A DNA stretch of 64,000 nt from assembly GCA_944322925.1 (NCBI GenBank), contig CALUQM010000003.1, forward strand, positions 48,288-112,287, given 5' to 3'. Every line of letters starts with the position of its first letter. Positions within the stretch are counted from its first letter, which is position 1. Positions 9,389 to 22,635 of the stretch are shown here, one piece after another. The position numbers were made by a program, and so were the translations under genes. This DNA is from an uncultured Bacteroidales bacterium. Its GTDB lineage: Bacteria > Bacteroidota > Bacteroidia > Bacteroidales > UBA932. The notes under the pieces are model-generated. The model did not search any database. It was given only the letters and a program-made list of their open reading frames with translations, and was not told the DNA's origin.

Positions 9389-10390
9389 TTATTTATTGGT
9401 TACAAGTTGTTCAGACTGGCCGACCACATAGATCCCGCCGTTCATTTCCCCTGTAAAGGAAATCGGCACTATGAGAGACAGCGCATGCAGGATATCTTCG
9501 ATCGATTCGGAATTGTTCAGAAGGAGCCTGAACTCAGTATCCGCAAGCGGTCCGAGGTCATAGGTAATATTCACTCCGAACTGGGCGGAAAGCCTCCTGA
9601 ACAGGGCTTCAAGGGTAATCGACTCGAAATCTATCCGTCCGTCTATCCATGCCGCATACTGGCCTACCCTCTGCCTCGACACCGCTGTCGTACCGGAAGC
9701 GATATCGTAGTCCAGCAGTTCGCCCGCAGTCATGGCTGTCTCTGTCCCGTCATCGGATACGAAGCACACAGAACCTTCAAGCAGGGCGACCTGAATCTCG
9801 CCCGTCGTCTCATAGCATGATACGTTGAATCTGGTACCCGTCACCTTCACCGTTCCGGACGGAAGATGCACGTGGAACGGATGCTCCTTGTCGGGACTTA
9901 CTTCAAAGAAAGCCTCCCCTTCGACATACACGTCTCTGGACGAGGTCCCGAAGTCAGGGCCGTATCTGAGAACGGAAGCCGAATTGAGCCATACCGAAGA
10001 ACCGTCGGCAAGGACAATGTTTGTCCTCATCCTGTCGGGAACGGTTATCAGAGTTTCCTCGGGACTCATTCCGGAAGTATCCGGCCGCAACACCGAATAA
10101 ACCGTACCCGCAACGATAACGGCAGCCGCAACGGCAGCCGCTGCATACCGTATTCCGCTTAATATCCTCCTGTTCCTGCCGCGGCGTATTCCTGCGGTTA
10201 TCCTGTTGTACATGAGAAGGTCCGACCTTGATGCCGTCCTCCCGGCACGCCATTCTTCTTCCCAGGCTCTAAACTGTTTCCAATGTTCGGAATCAGTGCC
10301 GAGAAAGTCATTCAACAGTATTTCATCCTCAGGAGCAATCGTCCCTTCGAAATACAGGATTGCAAGGTTTTTTGGGGTTTTTCCGTTCAT
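9389..10390 (-). CDS. FecR-family anti-sigma factor (locus 1)
   Basis: Inner-membrane regulator that binds the ECF sigma factor in the cytoplasm and receives the signal from the STN domain of SusC in the periplasm. It has an N-terminal cytoplasmic domain (YFEGTIAPEDEILLNDFL), one membrane segment (about residues 70-92, RYAAAAVAAAVIVAGTVYSV), the FecR domain (IVLADGSSVWLNSASVLRYG ... VYVEGEAFFEVS ... FHVHLPSGTVKVTGTRFNVS) and a C-terminal STN-like DUF4974-type region. I chose the ATG at 10390 (333 aa) because homologous sequence begins there. An in-frame ATG at 10429 would add 13 unconserved residues. A perfect 8-bp inverted repeat (10389-10396/10403-10410) overlaps the chosen start. Confidence 0.93.
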   Translation of the reverse strand: MNGKTPKNLAILYFEGTIAPEDEILLNDFLGTDSEHWKQFRAWEEEWRAGRTASRSDLLMYNRITAGIRRGRNRRILSGIRYAAAAVAAAVIVAGTVYSVLRPDTSGMSPEETLITVPDRMRTNIVLADGSSVWLNSASVLRYGPDFGTSSRDVYVEGEAFFEVSPDKEHPFHVHLPSGTVKVTGTRFNVSCYETTGEIQVALLEGSVCFVSDDGTETAMTAGELLDYDIASGTTAVSRQRVGQYAAWIDGRIDFESITLEALFRRLSAQFGVNITYDLGPLADTEFRLLLNNSESIEDILHALSLIVPISFTGEMNGGIYVVGQSEQLVTNK

Positions 10391-10410
10391 GACAGATGGT
10401 TTTCTGTCAT
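10389..10410 (-). promoter_or_regulatory. Hairpin overlapping the probable fecR start codon
   Basis: Perfect inverted repeat ATGACAGA/TCTGTCAT with a 6-nt loop. On the minus-strand transcript the start codon at 10390 forms the 3' base of the stem. It could limit FecR translation relative to the upstream sigma factor. If translation begins at 10429 instead, the repeat is simply coding. Confidence 0.35.
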
Positions 10411-10455
10411 TATGACGACAAAAAGCCATCCGACCCTACCCCGGAAAAGGAAAAA

Positions 10456-11019
10456 TCAGGAAAACAGCAGAAGTACGACAGGGTTGAAGCCGGACGAAGA
10501 GAGTGAGGACGAAAGGATTTTCAGGGCTTTCGTGATATGCTTTTCCACGGCTTTTTCGGATATGCCGAGAAGAGCTGCGATTTCTCTGTTGCTTTTTCTG
10601 TCCGTCCTGCTCATCCGGAAAACTTCGAGACATCTCGGAGGCAGTGTGGATATGGCTTCACCGATACATTTTTCAAGGTCCCGGCAGATAAGCGGGACAT
10701 CGCCTGCCAGATCGGAGACAAGGTCGCGGTAGAGAAGTTCATCCGCCGGACGGAACTCAATGATGGAATCTATGGGGATATTGTCGAAGATGCAGGCGGA
10801 TTTCAGGAAATCCAGGCATTTGTTCCTGACTATCGTGTACAGCAATGCTTCCGCCTTGTAGACGACTTTTCCGCGGTAACGGTTCCACAGGCTGATCCAG
10901 CTTTCCTGAACGATGTCGCAGGCGCTTGCCCTGTCCGGGACATACCTTCCGGCATAATTCACAAGACGGGCGTTGACATCGAAGACAAGCTGTCTGAAAT
11001 TATCTTCGGTCAGAAGCAT
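10456..11019 (-). CDS. ECF-type RNA polymerase sigma factor (locus 1)
   Basis: A 187 aa sigma-70-family factor of the ECF group with only regions 2 and 4. Region 2 is about residues 10-75 (VNYAGRYVPDRASACDIVQESWISLWNRY, then LLYTIVRNKCLDFLK). Region 4 is about 120-170, with the helix-turn-helix KSNREIAALLGISEKAVEKHI. It heads locus 1 and lies 26-65 nt before fecR depending on the fecR start used. It presumably directs polymerase to the susC promoter when FecR is signalled by the STN-SusC. The protein ends in a short hydrophobic tail (NPVVLLLFS); the other ECF factor of the window has the same kind of tail. A TAnnTTTG-like element (TACATTTG, 11036-11043) lies just upstream. Confidence 0.94.
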   Translation of the reverse strand: MLLTEDNFRQLVFDVNARLVNYAGRYVPDRASACDIVQESWISLWNRYRGKVVYKAEALLYTIVRNKCLDFLKSACIFDNIPIDSIIEFRPADELLYRDLVSDLAGDVPLICRDLEKCIGEAISTLPPRCLEVFRMSRTDRKSNREIAALLGISEKAVEKHITKALKILSSSLSSSGFNPVVLLLFS

Positions 11020-11035
11020 ATACTCGTGTTTTGGG

Positions 11036-11043
11036 CAAATGTA
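11036..11043 (-). promoter_or_regulatory. Candidate -7 promoter element of the locus 1 sigma gene
   Basis: Minus-strand TACATTTG fits the Bacteroidota TAnnTTTG consensus. No good TTG lies 19-21 nt upstream, and the implied leader is only about 10 nt, so support is moderate. Confidence 0.35.
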
Positions 11044-11090
11044 TAAAATTTAGGTCAGACGGAAGTTAAATTTTTGTCAATTTGAAGAAC

Positions 11091-11124
11091 AAAAAAACGA
11101 GGGACCGGTTGTCCAGCCCCTCGT
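11091..11124 (-). terminator. Rho-independent terminator of the rpsF-rpsR-rplI operon
   Basis: On the minus strand, stem ACGAGGG/CCCTCGT (arms 11118-11124 and 11097-11103) is followed directly by a run of T residues (11091-11096). It sits 21 nt after the rplI stop codon and separates the ribosomal operon from locus 1. Confidence 0.85.
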
Positions 11125-11144
11125 CGGTTTCAATTGACCGTACC

Positions 11145-11591
11145 TTACTCGGCTACGACTTCGAACTTGAATGTGCCTTTGATTTCCTTGTAGCACTTCA
11201 CGGAAGCATCGTAAACTCCTACTTCCTTTACAGGCTCGGTTACGATCGTGATGTCTTTCTTGTCGACTTCGACACCTGCGGCAGCAAGAGCATCCGCAAT
11301 CTGCATTGTAGTCACCGAACCGTAGATCTTGCCGTTTTCGCTGACCTTTACGGCAACCTTTACGGTCATTTCAGCCAGTCTGGCTGCAAGAGCCTCGGCA
11401 TCAGCGCGCAGTTTGGCTTCCTTGTGGGCACGCTGGCGGATATTCTCGGCAAGCACCTTCTTTGCGGAAGGAGTGGCCAGAGTGGCGAATCCCTGAGGGA
11501 TAAGATAATTCACAGCGTAACCTGTCTTGACATTGACGATATCGTCGGCATGACCGAGATTGGCCACATCTTTTTTCAGTATAATCTCCAT
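11145..11591 (-). CDS. rplI: 50S ribosomal protein L9
   Basis: A 148 aa protein, the usual L9 length. It begins MEIILKKDVANLGHADDIVNVKTGYAVNYLIPQG, the strongly conserved N-terminal rRNA-binding domain, followed by the long connecting helix (ARLAEMTVKVAVKV region) and the C-terminal domain. It binds 23S rRNA at the base of the L1 stalk. It is the last gene of rpsF-rpsR-rplI, 15 nt after rpsR, and is followed by a strong terminator. Confidence 0.98.
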   Translation of the reverse strand: MEIILKKDVANLGHADDIVNVKTGYAVNYLIPQGFATLATPSAKKVLAENIRQRAHKEAKLRADAEALAARLAEMTVKVAVKVSENGKIYGSVTTMQIADALAAAGVEVDKKDITIVTEPVKEVGVYDASVKCYKEIKGTFKFEVVAE

Positions 11592-11606
11592 AAAGCTGTC
11601 CTCCTG

Positions 11607-11873
11607 CTATTTCAAAAGATCCGTTACGTATGGAAGGAGTGCGAGATACCTTGCTCTCTTCACTGCCTGTGCGACTTTCCTCTGGAATTTCAGGGAAGTA
11701 CCCGTGATACGGCGAGGAAGAATCTTGCCCTGCTCGTTGAGGAACTTCTTGAGGAATTCAGCGTCCTTGTAATCGACATATTTGATGCCTGCCTTCTTGA
11801 AACGGCAGTATTTCTTTCTTTTCACCTCGACTGTAGGAGGGTTAAGATAACGGATTTCATTGTTCTGTGCCAT
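11607..11873 (-). CDS. rpsR: 30S ribosomal protein S18
   Basis: An 88 aa protein with the S18 core [64 protein letters not shown] (quoted here by its recognisable parts [15 protein letters not shown] and [12 protein letters not shown]). It forms a heterodimer with S6 on the platform of the small subunit. It lies between rpsF (13 nt upstream) and rplI (15 nt downstream), the standard order. Confidence 0.97.
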   Translation of the reverse strand: MAQNNEIRYLNPPTVEVKRKKYCRFKKAGIKYVDYKDAEFLKKFLNEQGKILPRRITGTSLKFQRKVAQAVKRARYLALLPYVTDLLK

Positions 11874-11886
11874 AATTCATTCCTCC

Positions 11887-12225
11887 TTATTTAGCCTGTT
11901 TGTTAGCCCTTCTCTTTTCAGCGTATGCAATCGCATGCTTGTCCATTGCGAAAGTCAGATACCTGATGATTCTCTCATCGCGGCGATACTGGGTCTGAAG
12001 GACATCGATAAACTGTGAATCAGCCTTGAATTCGATCAGATAATAAAAACCCGAAGTCTTTTTCTGGATAGGGTAGGCAAGCTGTCTGAGTCCCCAATCC
12101 TCTTCGTACACGATCTCTCCACCATTTTCCTTGATGAAGCTGGTGTACTTGGCAACCGCTTCCTTCATCTGGGCCTCAGACAAAACGGGAGTTGCAATGA
12201 AAACGGTCTCGTACTGTTTAATCAT
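11887..12225 (-). CDS. rpsF: 30S ribosomal protein S6
   Basis: A 112 aa protein with the S6 fold pattern: [20 protein letters not shown] at the N terminus, [21 protein letters not shown] in the middle and [19 protein letters not shown] at the C terminus. First gene of the ribosomal operon. It is preceded by a good promoter (12298-12327) and a GC-rich structured leader (12261-12295) where S6:S18 feedback control is known in other bacteria. Confidence 0.97.
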   Translation of the reverse strand: MIKQYETVFIATPVLSEAQMKEAVAKYTSFIKENGGEIVYEEDWGLRQLAYPIQKKTSGFYYLIEFKADSQFIDVLQTQYRRDERIIRYLTFAMDKHAIAYAEKRRANKQAK

Positions 12226-12260
12226 TTTGCTTTTTATAATTAATTGTTAATAAATAAAAT

Positions 12261-12295
12261 GCCCGCCGGGGAATGACGTCTTTCCCCAAACGGGC
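12261..12295 (-). promoter_or_regulatory. Structured rpsF leader, candidate S6:S18 autoregulatory element
   Basis: Two nested stems: outer GCCCG/CGGGC (12291-12295 with 12261-12265) and inner GGGGAA/TTCCCC (12281-12286 with 12268-12273), with an internal loop between them and an 8-nt apical loop. It starts at about the predicted transcription start and ends 36 nt before rpsF. Known: S6:S18 complexes bind leader RNAs of rpsF in several phyla. Inference: this may be that element. It is followed by ATTTTATTTATT, so it could also attenuate or terminate transcription arriving from the galactosidase operon. Confidence 0.5.
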
Positions 12296-12297
12296 TG

Positions 12298-12327
12298 CAA
12301 ATATAGGAATAAAATTCTATAAAACAA
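12298..12327 (-). promoter_or_regulatory. Promoter of rpsF-rpsR-rplI
   Basis: On the minus strand, TTG (12325-12327), a 19-nt spacer and TATATTTG (12298-12305), an excellent match to the Bacteroidota -33/-7 consensus. Predicted start is near 12293. The -33 element is only about 11 nt from the end of the upstream beta-galactosidase gene. Confidence 0.8.
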
Positions 12328-12338
12328 GCGTCCGGGAC

Positions 12339-17644
<5,306 letters not shown>

Positions 17645-17687
17645 GATTTATTTCGTGTATGTATTATCCGTTAAAGACAGGCATTTT

Positions 17688-18977
17688 CTACTTGATGACT
17701 ATGTCGTCGAGGAAGAACCTGCATGACGGAGAGCCGTGGTCAGCACTGATCCTGACTTTCGTCGATGCTGTCGCACCGCTTATCTTCACCGTGTACGTTC
17801 CCCATGTAAGCGGATCGAGTGTCCTCAGGTCGGCAACCGCACCTTCGGTAACAGTACCGCCGCCGCTCACGGTTATGTCGAGAGTCACATTCTTGTCTAC
17901 GTAGTCTTCCGGAGCCGTACCAGGCTTCTTGTTCCACTCATAGAAAGGAGCAGCCTTGAAGGTGACGGTTATGTCCTTCGTTCCTGAAATCTTGCTGAGT
18001 TCAGGGGTCTCGAGCCATCCTGCACCGCTGGCGGTTCCGAATTTAGGAACACCGACACTGCCGTAAACCGCATTTCCTGCCCAGCCGTCGAGGATGTTGC
18101 TGTTCTTTCTGAACGCGGCGGTGAATGTGGCGAAATACGAACCTGTCGTAGTGTTCACTCCCTTGAACTCGTCTGCAGGGATGTCTATCGATTCCGCAGC
18201 CTTGCTTGCATCGTCGTTAGGCCTGAAACCGTAGCCGCCGTAGAAATAGTCGGCAGCCCAGATGAAGCCGTCGAAGTGCTCTTCGAGAATGGCGTCAGGA
18301 TCCGGCGTCCTTTCCGGAGATGTCGTAGCGGTAATCTCTACCCAGTCAGAAGGAAGCATTACCGACTCGTCCGTAGATTTCGCCCTTATCCTGAACTTGT
18401 ATTCAGTATTCGGATCGAGTCCTCCGAAAGCTATGACATTGTCGAACTTGTCGATTTGCGATGCCCCGGTCAGGGTGGCGGTAGTCACGTAATTCATTAC
18501 GGTACCTGCCGGATCGGTAAGCTCGAAATCGTATGTCTGGTTGAAATACTGGCTCGAAGCTATCTCGTCCCAGCCCACGGTGATGTGGACGTTGGAGATA
18601 TTCACGATTTCGAGTCCGGAAGGCGCATCTACCTGAGGAAGCGGCGGTTCCTCGGCCACCTCTACGCTCCTGGTCGCGGTAGCCTGGTCACCGTTGGCAT
18701 CGGTAACGGTAAGAGTGATGGTCTTCTGTCCTCCCGTAGTGTACGTCACAGTCTCCGTGTATTTCGAACCGGTGATCCCGTCTCCGAAATCCCAGGCATA
18801 TACATACGGGAAACGTCCGCCCTTGATGTCGACTGTCACCGTAAACGGCTCGTCCTTGACTATCGTAGGAGTCGACAGGGTGAAGTCGAGGGTGATAGGA
18901 TGAAGATAATCCTGTTCCTTGTTGCACCCGACAAGCACGGCTGCCAGGGCAAGTATGGGAAATAAAAACTTTTTCAT
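17688..18977 (-). CDS. PKD/fibronectin-III surface lipoprotein, probable glycan-binding protein of locus 2
   Basis: A 429 aa lipoprotein with lipobox LVGC (Cys18). A PKD domain (about 30-107, AWDFGDGITGSKYTETVTY) is followed by an FN3 domain (about 114-218, GLEIVNISNVHITVGWDEI) and a C-terminal beta-sandwich of about 200 residues ending CRFFLDDIVIK. That last part resembles the jelly-roll carbohydrate-binding or cleaved-adhesin-type domains common at the ends of Bacteroidota surface proteins. No catalytic motif. Placement after SusD and the phosphoesterase and before two galactosidases suggests a surface glycan-binding protein (inference). Confidence 0.82.
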   Translation of the reverse strand: MKKFLFPILALAAVLVGCNKEQDYLHPITLDFTLSTPTIVKDEPFTVTVDIKGGRFPYVYAWDFGDGITGSKYTETVTYTTGGQKTITLTVTDANGDQATATRSVEVAEEPPLPQVDAPSGLEIVNISNVHITVGWDEIASSQYFNQTYDFELTDPAGTVMNYVTTATLTGASQIDKFDNVIAFGGLDPNTEYKFRIRAKSTDESVMLPSDWVEITATTSPERTPDPDAILEEHFDGFIWAADYFYGGYGFRPNDDASKAAESIDIPADEFKGVNTTTGSYFATFTAAFRKNSNILDGWAGNAVYGSVGVPKFGTASGAGWLETPELSKISGTKDITVTFKAAPFYEWNKKPGTAPEDYVDKNVTLDITVSGGGTVTEGAVADLRTLDPLTWGTYTVKISGATASTKVRISADHGSPSCRFFLDDIVIK

Positions 18978-18996
18978 ATCATCGGATTGTTATTAA

Positions 18997-20925
18997 TTAT
19001 CTGTATTGTTCGAGACTGAACGGTCTCGGTCTTGTCATTTTCTCGGTATATACATTGCCGAAGCGGTCCGTAACCGTAATATTGAGGGTCGAATTCGGCT
19101 TGGAGGCCTGCACCCTGAAAAAGTGCAGATTCTCGGAAGTCGCGAATGTCGGATTGCTCATGCTCGGAGCCGTGTAGGCAATAAGGTGGAGAGGATCCTT
19201 CAGCTTCACCTGAGTCACCTCGAGGGCGCCGACACCTTCCTCCGTCACTTCCACTTTCCATTTCGGGTCCCAGTTCCATACATCGATGTAGACATAGTTG
19301 TCGCTGTTCTTTTCAGACCACTGCGAAGCGTAGTTGTTGAACTTCGACTTGTTCGACGACGATTCGTTCGGACAGTATATGTCGGCCGTAATCTGGATGC
19401 TGTTTCCGTCATAACACCTGAACTGGAAGTCTATCGGATGTCCGGTACCCTTGAACTGCCACTGCGGCTCGCCGCCGGTAAAGTCCACGATGGTATATCC
19501 GCCAGGAGCGCCGTCCTGGGCAATGTGGATGTCGGAATGATAGTCCGTCCACCACCAGGTCGCGCAGACCGCACCGCCGTTGTGTTCGAACATGGTATCA
19601 TCTTCGACATTGTAGACCAGATGCGTGTGTCCCGTAAATATGTGGATATTGGAGAAACTTCTGACACAGTCCATCACCTCCTCGTAATTTTCGAGAGAGA
19701 CCTTGCCGTCCTTGCTGTGGAACTGGGCATGCGAAGCCAGCACCAGAGTCTTGGTCCTGTCCACATAGCTCAGGTCCTTCTTCAGCCATTCCAGCTGGTC
19801 CTCCGGTACGCGGGTGTCATACGAGAAGGTGCCGTCGCCCGGATTGGTCGAATATATGTCATCGAGGACGACATAATGCACCCTGCCGATATTGAATGAA
19901 TAATAGGTAGGTCCCAATGAATTCCTGTACTTCACGGTAGTGGCGAATTCGCCTGCCGGATAGGCTCCGCGCTTTCCGAGCTCGTGGTCATGGTTGCCGA
20001 TAGTATGGTAGATCGGCAGGTTCTTGATCTGCGAGGCATCCTTGAGATAATCCTCGAAGAAATACAGATTGGTGTACCAGAACGAGTCGAAAGTCATGTC
20101 GCCCAGAGTCAGTCCGTATGCCGGGACGGAAGTCGAAGCTATGACTTCATTGATGTCGGCCACGAACTCACCGAACTGTTCGAGATCCCTGTTGCTCCTG
20201 TTTGCAAGGTGCATGTCTCCGAGAACGAAAAGCCTGTGGTTCGTCTGGTCCGGAGTGGCATTGAGTTCGAAATCGAGCCTTTCGACCATGCTTACCGGCT
20301 GTTTCAGGTACTGGAAATACCCCGGAAGGACACCGTTGCAGTTGCAGACATAGCCTTCAGGCGTGGATATGAACACCAGGCCGTAGGTCTTTTCGGAATT
20401 CAGCCAGTAACATCCGTCTATATCCGTCTCGGTCACCTGGACACCGTCGCTGACCACGACTCCTGACAGAGGCTCGCCGTTGCAGTGGACGATACCCTTG
20501 ACATTCATCCCAGACTTGTCCGGAATGTCCCCGGCCACGATAAGAGAAATATAAATGGACCCGAGCGTCCTGCTCTGGCTTCCGCGGGTCAGCACGAGAT
20601 CGTACATTCCCGTGACGATTCCCTCGGGAACCGTTATGGAAAACCTTGTAGGACTCAGAATTTCATAATCTACCGCAAAAGTCTCGGTCAGGCCCTTGAG
20701 CGACAGCTCGTCGGATTCGAGGATACCCTTGGCCCAACATGTCACCTGATCGCCTTCCCTGCCCACATATTCCGCCGGGACCGTAATGCCCGTAATGCCG
20801 AGGTCCGCGCCCGAAGTCTGACCTTCTTCCGACGCGCCCCCCTCTTTCGAGCAGGAGCACGCCAGGAGAATGAAAGACATTATATATAATACTAACCTTT
20901 TATTCATCATACGGCTATTATTCAT
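18997..20925 (-). CDS. Calcineurin-like metallophosphoesterase lipoprotein (locus 2)
   Basis: A 642 aa exported phosphoesterase with lipobox LLAC (Cys23). Order: an Ig/TIG-like domain (about 40-130), a MetallophosN-type beta domain (about 140-225), the calcineurin-like core and a MetallophosC-type beta domain (about 460-635, with GAPGGYTIVDF). All metal-ligand motifs are present: GDMH (236-239), GDMTFD (275-280), GNHDHE (310-315), SHAQFH (H399) and GHTH (432-435). It should hydrolyse a phosphomono- or diester at the cell surface or in the periplasm. Its start overlaps the susD stop by 8 nt; ATGs at 20910/20907 are alternatives. A close paralogue lies at 44890-46866 and a diverged one is fused to GDPD at 33004-35256. 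Confidence 0.92.
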   Translation of the reverse strand: MNNSRMMNKRLVLYIMSFILLACSCSKEGGASEEGQTSGADLGITGITVPAEYVGREGDQVTCWAKGILESDELSLKGLTETFAVDYEILSPTRFSITVPEGIVTGMYDLVLTRGSQSRTLGSIYISLIVAGDIPDKSGMNVKGIVHCNGEPLSGVVVSDGVQVTETDIDGCYWLNSEKTYGLVFISTPEGYVCNCNGVLPGYFQYLKQPVSMVERLDFELNATPDQTNHRLFVLGDMHLANRSNRDLEQFGEFVADINEVIASTSVPAYGLTLGDMTFDSFWYTNLYFFEDYLKDASQIKNLPIYHTIGNHDHELGKRGAYPAGEFATTVKYRNSLGPTYYSFNIGRVHYVVLDDIYSTNPGDGTFSYDTRVPEDQLEWLKKDLSYVDRTKTLVLASHAQFHSKDGKVSLENYEEVMDCVRSFSNIHIFTGHTHLVYNVEDDTMFEHNGGAVCATWWWTDYHSDIHIAQDGAPGGYTIVDFTGGEPQWQFKGTGHPIDFQFRCYDGNSIQITADIYCPNESSSNKSKFNNYASQWSEKNSDNYVYIDVWNWDPKWKVEVTEEGVGALEVTQVKLKDPLHLIAYTAPSMSNPTFATSENLHFFRVQASKPNSTLNITVTDRFGNVYTEKMTRPRPFSLEQYR

Positions 20926-22606
20926 ATCCAGGATTCTGCTTCAGTTTCGGATTCGCATCCAGCTCTGCCTGAAGAAGAGGGAACAGCAGCCTGCGAGGCA
21001 CGTCGAATTCTCCTCTGGTCTCGATCAGACGGTCAGCCCTCGGAGCATTGATATTGATCGTCGCCCTCATGTCTTCAGGAACGCTCGGATCCATGTTCAC
21101 TGTACCTACGGAACGGAGAAGATCACCGCCCATGACGGCCTGGGCCACCTTGCGTCCGGTCTTGTTTCCGGATTCGTCATATTCATCCCATCTCACGATA
21201 TCTTCATAGCGGAAACCTTCGCCGGCAAGTTCGATAGTCCTTTCGTTGCGCACGAGTTCGCGCACCTGTGCCTGAGTGGTATATCTCGACCTGTCGACAG
21301 GAATGTGCCCGCGGGTAGTCCTGATTTCATCGATGATATCCAGAGCCTCGTCGAGTTCGTTCAGTTCGGCGTATGCCTCAGCCTCTGACACCAGCACTTC
21401 ACCGTAGCGGAAAATTATAGGGCAGAAACTGTCGTTCCTCAGGTCGGCAGAATACTGGCCAGGTCCCGGCCATGCATATTTCGCGAACAGAAGTCCTGTC
21501 TTGGAAGCGTTGTCCGCTGCATTGTAGTAGTCGGCATTGTTCTCTCCGCCTATAGTCTTGTCGAGAGTATTGATTATCCTCTGACCGGTCTTTCCTTCCC
21601 AGTCCATACCTGAATAGATGACTGTCTGTTTCAGTCTCGGATCGCGGTTGGCGTACGGATGCTCGGGATCATAGCCTGAATCCGGATCATCGATAGGAAG
21701 ACCGTTGGCCATTTCGAACATGTTGACAAGGTTGTCGGTCGGAACGAAAGAAGCCCAGCCTCCGTCAGCATTGTTGAAATGACGGATGGCATCTGTGTAG
21801 GCGTATATAGTGGCCACCTGCTCGTACGTGGCTATGATCTCGCGGGAATTCTGCCCTGCAATGGTAAACATGTTCAGGAAATTAGGCTCGAGAGAATACT
21901 GGTTCAGAGCCTTGAGTCTTTCGGCATAGTCCACTACTGCATCCCAGTTGCCCCAGTAAAGGTTGAACCTGACGAGCATGGCATATACGGCGCCTTTTGC
22001 TATACGGCCTTTCTGTGCAGGCGATTCGTTGATATGGTCGGCAGCCCACTCGAGGTCCTCCAGGGCGAACGCCCTTATTTCTTCGGCATCGATTCTCTCT
22101 ACCTTTGCATCTTCGTCGGTATCAGGCACGAAGTCCATCTTGATTGCATCGCCGTACCAGTTCGTGACAAGTGCATGGCCGTAGCCCCTGATTGCACGCG
22201 CCTGTCCGAGGATATCGTTCTTCTGGTCTTCCGTAATCTTGTCGGCAGGGACCCTGTCGATATTTTCGATAACGAAATTGCAGCGGCGAATAGTCTCGTA
22301 CTGTTTCCATTTGTTCGGAGCTGCGGCGGCCGAAAGGCTGCCCTTGGCGACGTCCCTCATGTTTCCGGCATTGGTATAGTTGAAACCGATATCGGAATAG
22401 GCATCCTCGTAGAACATGGTCTTGGCGCCGTTGTCATTGGCGTACCACCAGTTGTAGCAGGCCGTCAGGGCCGAATATGCGTCATCCGCATCATTCCAGA
22501 ATGACTCGGAAGTCAGCCTGTCCTTCGGCGCAAGGTCGAAGAAACTGTCGCACGCCGACAGCATGCAGGCCGAAATTGCGATTGTCAATAAATATCTCGT
22601 TTTCAT
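20918..22606 (-). CDS. SusD/RagB family outer-membrane nutrient-binding lipoprotein (locus 2)
   Basis: About 562 aa, lipobox LSAC. The SusD hallmarks are present: FFDLAPKDRLTSESFWND, NFVIENIDRVPADKITEDQKNDILGQARAIRGY (in part), YGEVLVSEAEAYAELNELDEA, and a C-terminal LVRNERTIELAGEGFRYEDIVRW. I chose the ATG at 22606 because a GGAG sits 8 nt upstream and the signal peptide then begins MKTRYLL. An in-frame ATG at 22618 adds four residues. It lies directly after SusC and is translationally coupled to the phosphoesterase behind it. Confidence 0.95.
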   Translation of the reverse strand: MKTRYLLTIAISACMLSACDSFFDLAPKDRLTSESFWNDADDAYSALTACYNWWYANDNGAKTMFYEDAYSDIGFNYTNAGNMRDVAKGSLSAAAAPNKWKQYETIRRCNFVIENIDRVPADKITEDQKNDILGQARAIRGYGHALVTNWYGDAIKMDFVPDTDEDAKVERIDAEEIRAFALEDLEWAADHINESPAQKGRIAKGAVYAMLVRFNLYWGNWDAVVDYAERLKALNQYSLEPNFLNMFTIAGQNSREIIATYEQVATIYAYTDAIRHFNNADGGWASFVPTDNLVNMFEMANGLPIDDPDSGYDPEHPYANRDPRLKQTVIYSGMDWEGKTGQRIINTLDKTIGGENNADYYNAADNASKTGLLFAKYAWPGPGQYSADLRNDSFCPIIFRYGEVLVSEAEAYAELNELDEALDIIDEIRTTRGHIPVDRSRYTTQAQVRELVRNERTIELAGEGFRYEDIVRWDEYDESGNKTGRKVAQAVMGGDLLRSVGTVNMDPSVPEDMRATININAPRADRLIETRGEFDVPRRLLFPLLQAELDANPKLKQNPGYE

Positions 22607-22635
22607 TTTTATCTCCATGTTTTAATATTATCCCC

